From NCBI RefSeq assembly GCF_003024155.1, contig NZ_CP028136.1, forward strand, positions 1,860,001 to 1,924,000: a stretch of 64,000 nt of DNA. Direction: 5' to 3'. The notes beneath the pieces were generated by a model. The model made no database searches. It saw only the letters and a list, made by a program, of their open reading frames with translations, and was not told where the DNA came from. The DNA comes from Christiangramia fulva. GTDB taxonomy: Bacteria > Bacteroidota > Bacteroidia > Flavobacteriales > Flavobacteriaceae. The position numbers were made by a program, and so were the translations under genes. How positions within the stretch are numbered: position 1 is the stretch's first letter; each line of letters begins with the position of its first letter. Shown here in pieces: positions 60,263-64,000 of this stretch.

Positions 60263-62016
60263 GAAATTACTAATCCGGTTTGCGCCATTTCAATTCCGTC
60301 GTCGATTAAATGCGCGATATTTGGCCTTAGTCTTTTAACTTCTTCCAGATGTTGTTTTACTTCAGCTGCAAAGCGCTGATCGTCTTCTGTGGCTATTTCA
60401 TATATTTCTACTGAAAGCAGCCAATCTTTGGGATGATGTTTTCGTACAATATCAAAAGCAGCTTCCAAAGAGAATTTCGTGTTCTCACCATTCCTAATAT
60501 TTCGCACCGCCTGGTACAGAGATTCGAGTTCTTCCCTTTCGGGTGTTTTTTTGCTTTTGATGGTAGTGGAAGAAGGAGTGTGGGTGATCAAATCAAATGA
60601 TCCATGATCGGCAGGTCCCGCAAAGGCTGAAATGATTTCTTTGCCAACGGCCATATCATAGCGTCCCCAGTCGGGTTTAAAAAGTATTTCATCACCGTAG
60701 GTAACGGTGCAATTTTTAAAACTAATGAGAATGATCTTGCCCTGCAGGTTTCGGGTGCCGGTAATGATCTCACCTTCTACTTGAATGCCGCCTTCGAATT
60801 CTAAAGCGACATTCTTTCCTTCATAGATGTCGTAGGCCTTTAAATCCCGCGGACTCATATCTTCTATAGCCAGATTTATTCCCTTCAACTTACCAATGGG
60901 TGAACCAAAACCTTCAGGGTGTGTTGAAATTCCGTGGCCCACAAGTTCTTTTTCGCGATAGGAGAGGGCAGTTTTTCCTTCAGTTTGGACGTAAGCGGGT
61001 TTACCTTCATATTCTATCACTCGTGAAAAATTGCCAGAAACCTGGATTCCCGTACTCAATTCTATGGAGCCAATATTTTTGGAATCGATAAGTTTTTTCA
61101 CACCTTCGAGTCCCCCACGGCGAAGCGCCATCTTATTGGCAAATTCTTCCAAAACCAGGCTTAAATGTGCAAAATCTGGAGTTACGTATAGCTGTGGCTG
61201 AGGTTTTGTAATATCGAATTCCTGATGTGAAGCTTCGATCGTGTATGGGAGTTTTGGTACTGCATCGGTCATACAGGATTTGCTTTCACCAATAGAAGAA
61301 AGCAATCCGGCACCATAGATCTTCGGATTTTCGGGAGTGCCTATCAGGCCGTATTCAACTGTCCACCAGTGCAGGTTCCTTATCTGTGCCATTTCGCTGG
61401 GCGTAACTTCGGCATTCTGAAGCTCATCCACACGTTTTTCAACCGCTTCGATTTTTTCCTTAGGAGTGTTTTCGGCTTCCTTTAAAATAGAAAGTTCCCT
61501 GATGGCTTCATAGATCTCATAATCATGGGCACTGGAGATCGCCTTACAACCAATTTCTCCGAACCTTCTCAGATATTCGGCATATTCAGGATTTGCGATA
61601 ATAGGCGCGTGGCCGGCTCCTTCATGTATTATATCTGGAGCAGGGGTATATTCTATATGTTCCAGCTGGCGAATATCACTGGCGATCACCAATACGTTAT
61701 AGGCCTGGAACTCCATAAAGGCCGCTGGCGGAATAAATCCGTCAACCGCTACGGCAGCCCAGCCAATTTCCTTTAAGATGCGGTTCATCCCGTACATATT
61801 AGGAATATGATCGATCGAAATTCCCGTTTGCTTGAGTCCTTCCAGGTAAGACTCATGGGCGACCTTGCTCAGGTAATCTACGTTCTTGCGCATCACATAC
61901 CTCCAAACTGCCTGATTTATTGAGGAATAATCCTCATAATTCTGAGGCTTTATATATTGCCTCAAATGCGCAGGAAGTCGGTCCAGCACTTCGTTCGATT
62001 CGATTTTTTCTATCAT
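60259..62016 (-). CDS. Aromatic amino acid hydroxylase (biopterin-dependent, phenylalanine hydroxylase-like) with C-terminal extension
   Basis: A 585-residue protein. The catalytic domain occupies about residues 20-330. The iron facial triad is visible: His131 and His136 in HEGAGHAPIIANPEY, and Glu221 in HWWTVEYGLIG. PDIIHEGAGH is the family signature, with LEHIEYTPAP just before it. The enzyme probably hydroxylates phenylalanine to tyrosine with a pterin cofactor; the exact substrate cannot be read from sequence. About 240 residues after the catalytic domain (from near GVQVSGNFSRVIEYEGKPAY onwards) have no part in single-domain bacterial PheA4OH and look like beta-rich barrel segments plus a helical end. 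The gene converges with DUF4230. Confidence 0.9.
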   Translation of the reverse strand: MIEKIESNEVLDRLPAHLRQYIKPQNYEDYSSINQAVWRYVMRKNVDYLSKVAHESYLEGLKQTGISIDHIPNMYGMNRILKEIGWAAVAVDGFIPPAAFMEFQAYNVLVIASDIRQLEHIEYTPAPDIIHEGAGHAPIIANPEYAEYLRRFGEIGCKAISSAHDYEIYEAIRELSILKEAENTPKEKIEAVEKRVDELQNAEVTPSEMAQIRNLHWWTVEYGLIGTPENPKIYGAGLLSSIGESKSCMTDAVPKLPYTIEASHQEFDITKPQPQLYVTPDFAHLSLVLEEFANKMALRRGGLEGVKKLIDSKNIGSIELSTGIQVSGNFSRVIEYEGKPAYVQTEGKTALSYREKELVGHGISTHPEGFGSPIGKLKGINLAIEDMSPRDLKAYDIYEGKNVALEFEGGIQVEGEIITGTRNLQGKIILISFKNCTVTYGDEILFKPDWGRYDMAVGKEIISAFAGPADHGSFDLITHTPSSTTIKSKKTPEREELESLYQAVRNIRNGENTKFSLEAAFDIVRKHHPKDWLLSVEIYEIATEDDQRFAAEVKQHLEEVKRLRPNIAHLIDDGIEMAQTGLVIS

Positions 62017-62030
62017 CAGGTTATTAACTA

Positions 62031-62044
62031 TAACGTTTGCGTTA
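62031..62044 (-). repeat. Inverted repeat upstream of the aromatic hydroxylase gene
   Basis: TAACG and CGTTA flank TTTG, 15-28 bases upstream of the start codon, in the promoter zone. Short; a possible operator for a regulator of aromatic amino acid use. Confidence 0.25.
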
Positions 62045-62092
62045 AAAGTACAAAAATTGAAATAGATTGTGAAAATTCAGGTAACGATAAGA

Positions 62093-62123
62093 GCTAAAAA
62101 AAGCCCCATTAACAGGAGCTTTA
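62093..62123 (-). terminator. Intrinsic terminator after the DUF4136 gene
   Basis: On the minus strand AAGCTCC pairs with GGGGCTT (one G-T pair) around TGTTAAT and is followed by a long T-run. Confidence 0.8.
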
Positions 62124-62132
62124 TTTTAGGTG

Positions 62133-62678
62133 TTATTCATTCTTTTTTCCCGGAGGATATTTTTCCATAATCTCAGAGACGATCTCATTAATGCGTTCCT
62201 GCTTGCGGTTCACTTCCCTGGCGAGGGCGGCGGTTCCCATTCCCTGCCATACCAGTTCCTTGTCAGAGGCGTCTATTAAATCTATATAAAGGGTTCCTTC
62301 GCTGGTACGGTTTACATTGTTATAACCTGCTCCCCAGTACCATGGGCTCCAGCCCCAGCCATAACCCCAGTAAGGATAATTGTTCTGATAGATATTAATA
62401 TTTTCATTGGTCTTGGTAAAAATGCTTACCAACAGGTCTGGATTTTCAGATTTTGTCAATCCTTTTTCCTGCATTTCGTCTTCGATCGCCCGTAAGATCC
62501 TTTTTTTGTCGAGGTCTGAAATCTCAGCTTTGTCGATTCCAGGTTTAAAAAACGCATAGGTCTTGTAGTTGTCGAAATTTGCTTCGCGGTCATAGTCGGA
62601 AGCTACCTGCACTGAGCTGCACGATGTAATGAGCAGTGTAAACAGTAGCAGAACTGGTGTAATTTTAAGAAATCTCAT
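62133..62678 (-). CDS. DUF4136 domain lipoprotein
   Basis: A 181-residue lipoprotein. The lipobox ITSC puts the lipidated residue at Cys20. The mature chain SSVQVASDYDREANFDNYKT with YAFFKPG is the standard DUF4136 opening, and the middle is rich in Trp, Tyr and Gly (YPYWGYGWGWSPWYWGAGY). The C-terminus has LYIDLIDASDKELVWQGMGT. DUF4136 proteins are common in Bacteroidota with no known function. It lies 26 bases after urocanate hydratase in transcription order and may be in the same operon. Confidence 0.92.
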   Translation of the reverse strand: MRFLKITPVLLLFTLLITSCSSVQVASDYDREANFDNYKTYAFFKPGIDKAEISDLDKKRILRAIEDEMQEKGLTKSENPDLLVSIFTKTNENINIYQNNYPYWGYGWGWSPWYWGAGYNNVNRTSEGTLYIDLIDASDKELVWQGMGTAALAREVNRKQERINEIVSEIMEKYPPGKKNE

Positions 62679-62704
62679 AGGGTTCCGAATTTAATTTGTA
62701 CAAA

Positions 62705-64000
62705 TCATTCATCAAAAAGGCGCTGATCCACCATATTGGGTAGGGTGAGTTTTAACTGCGGATTGAGCTCCATTGCTCTTTTCGCGGTAAAAACAGCATC
62801 CTGGTTCCTGGCCCATGATCTTCTGGCGATCCCGTTATTGACATCCCAGAATAACATGGATTTCAGGCGCTCTTCTGATGCTGAATTACCTTCAAGAATC
62901 ATGCCGAAGCCGCCGTTGATAACTTCACCCCAACCAACTCCGCCGCCGTTATGGATGCTTACCCAGGTAGCCCCTCGAAAGCTGTCACCAATCACATTTT
63001 GTATGGCCATGTCTGCCGTAAAGCTGGAACCATCATAAATATTGGAGGTTTCACGGAAAGGTGAATCGGTTCCTGAAACATCGTGATGATCGCGGCCAAG
63101 AACTATTGGGCCAATTTCTCTTTTTGCGATGGCATCGTTAAAAGCTTTGGCGATCTTAATTCGGCCTTCGGCATCAGCGTATAGGATCCTTGCTTTTGAA
63201 CCTACTACCAGCTTGTTTTCTCTTGCTCCTTTGATCCACTGGATATTATCCTGCATCTGCTGGCGTATTTCTTCCGGAGAATTTTTCATCAGCTCTTCTA
63301 AAACCGAGGCGGCGATCTCATCCGTTTTCTGAAGGTCCTCATCTTTTCCCGAAGTACAAACCCACCGGAAAGGGCCGAAACCGTAATCAAAACACATGGG
63401 GCCCATAATATCCTGCACATAGCTCGGATATTTGAAAGTTTTTCCGTCTTCCTTCATAATATTGGCGCCTGCACGGGAAGCCTCAAGAAGGAAAGCATTT
63501 CCATAATCAAAGAAATAAGTGCCTTTTGCCGTATGTTTATTGATAGCGGCCGCCTGTCGCCGCAGACTTTCCCTTACTTTTTCTTTAAATTGATCAGGAT
63601 CGGATGCCATCATCTCCTGTGCTTCTTCAAAAGTTAGGGCTACCGGGTAATAACCTCCGGCCCAGGGATTATGCAGCGACGTCTGGTCACTTCCCAGGTC
63701 GATATAAATATCTTTTTCAGCAAAATACTCCCATACCTCCACGATGTTTCCGTGGTAAGCGATGGAAATCACTTGCTTATTCTCTTTGGCCTTTTTTACC
63801 CTTTCGGCTAAAGATCCCAGATCTTCGATCACTTCATCTACCCAGCCCTGGGAATGCCGTGTTTGAATCGCCTTGGGATTCACTTCCGCGCAAATAGTAA
63901 TACAACCGGCTATATTTCCGGCTTTGGGCTGAGCACCACTCATTCCGCCAAGACCTGAGGTCACAAATAATTTTCCGCTAAGATCTTCTCCTGCTTTTGA
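62705..64000 (-). CDS. hutU: Urocanate hydratase, C-terminal 431 residues (5' end outside window)
   Basis: The frame is open to the right edge, so the N-terminus is missing. Urocanate hydratase adds water to urocanate in histidine degradation with a tightly bound NAD. The NAD region LFVTSGLGGMSGAQPKAGNI, the YGFGPFRWVCTSG block with the conserved Cys, and SIHNGGGVGWGEVINGGFGM are all present, and it ends MVDQRLFDE. The spacing fits the longer urocanase form found in Bacteroidota. A GTG inside LFVTSG could be mistaken for a start, but the upstream frame encodes the conserved GEDLSGKLF. Confidence 0.95.
   Translation of the reverse strand, partial: SKAGEDLSGKLFVTSGLGGMSGAQPKAGNIAGCITICAEVNPKAIQTRHSQGWVDEVIEDLGSLAERVKKAKENKQVISIAYHGNIVEVWEYFAEKDIYIDLGSDQTSLHNPWAGGYYPVALTFEEAQEMMASDPDQFKEKVRESLRRQAAAINKHTAKGTYFFDYGNAFLLEASRAGANIMKEDGKTFKYPSYVQDIMGPMCFDYGFGPFRWVCTSGKDEDLQKTDEIAASVLEELMKNSPEEIRQQMQDNIQWIKGARENKLVVGSKARILYADAEGRIKIAKAFNDAIAKREIGPIVLGRDHHDVSGTDSPFRETSNIYDGSSFTADMAIQNVIGDSFRGATWVSIHNGGGVGWGEVINGGFGMILEGNSASEERLKSMLFWDVNNGIARRSWARNQDAVFTAKRAMELNPQLKLTLPNMVDQRLFDE

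Overview
The window is chromosomal DNA of a flavobacterium (Bacteroidota, most likely a marine member of Flavobacteriaceae; the genus cannot be fixed from sequence alone). The signs are a giant SprA/Sov type IX secretion translocon, a PorP/SprF protein, a RemB-like motility protein, a Bacteroidota-style aromatic amino acid hydroxylase, several DUF families common in this class, almost no Shine-Dalgarno sequences, and repeated promoters of the flavobacterial TTG-N17-20-TAnnTTTG type. No rRNA, tRNA, CRISPR array, insertion sequence, integrase or prophage was seen. It reads as ordinary, vertically inherited core genome, densely packed and mostly in operons.

Layout. 1-11.5 kb (+): 3' end of queG, maeB, ruvA, sprA, gcvH and a VanZ-like gene. 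11.5-15 kb (+): a 63-codon stub that matches only the N-terminus of TonB, a full tonB, and a RemB-like gene whose N-terminus itself resembles a TonB C-terminal domain. 15.1-20.4 kb (+): terminal oxidase block with heme O synthase, two subunit III paralogues, subunit IV, a cysteine-less SCO-like protein, a true SCO, a DUF420 protein and a small CxxC membrane protein. 20.5-28.3 kb (+): an ABC efflux system (one ATPase, two MacB-type permeases, two periplasmic adaptors, one TolC) followed by tsaB. 28.3-31.3 kb (-): MscS channel and a DUF255/thioredoxin protein. 31.5-33.8 kb (+): a phosphate transporter with a PhoU-like tail.

33.8-43.8 kb: Nfu scaffold (-) with a duplicated N-domain, PorP/SprF (+), then a long minus-strand cell-envelope block. 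In transcription order this is a CBS protein, nadK, a DUF6089 barrel, uppS, bamA, two Skp/OmpH genes, and murI behind its own promoter. 43.9-52.2 kb (+): pdxJ, an alpha/beta hydrolase, a FadL-type porin with an SGNH lipoprotein, a small four-helix membrane protein, then tig, clpP and clpX. 52.2-52.4 kb: a shared terminator flanked by period-7 repeats, including ten perfect GTCTAAA copies. 52.4-55.5 kb (-): M23 peptidase, MerR regulator, LemA and two TPM-domain proteins. 55.6-60.3 kb (+): alaS, a GSCFA protein, a possible small structured RNA and a DUF4230 protein. 60.3-64 kb (-): aromatic amino acid hydroxylase, a DUF4136 lipoprotein and the C-terminal two thirds of urocanate hydratase.

The common theme is envelope construction and energy: outer membrane protein insertion (BamA, Skp), undecaprenyl and D-glutamate supply, type IX secretion (SprA, PorP), TonB energisation, oxidase assembly and proteolysis (Tig, ClpP, ClpX). 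I did not find a clearly new multi-gene defence or mobile system. The most unusual items are the heptamer array, the TonB stub and TonB-like RemB domain, the two-hairpin RNA candidate, the extra C-terminal domain on the aromatic hydroxylase, and terminators that are buried in coding sequence or run directly into promoters.
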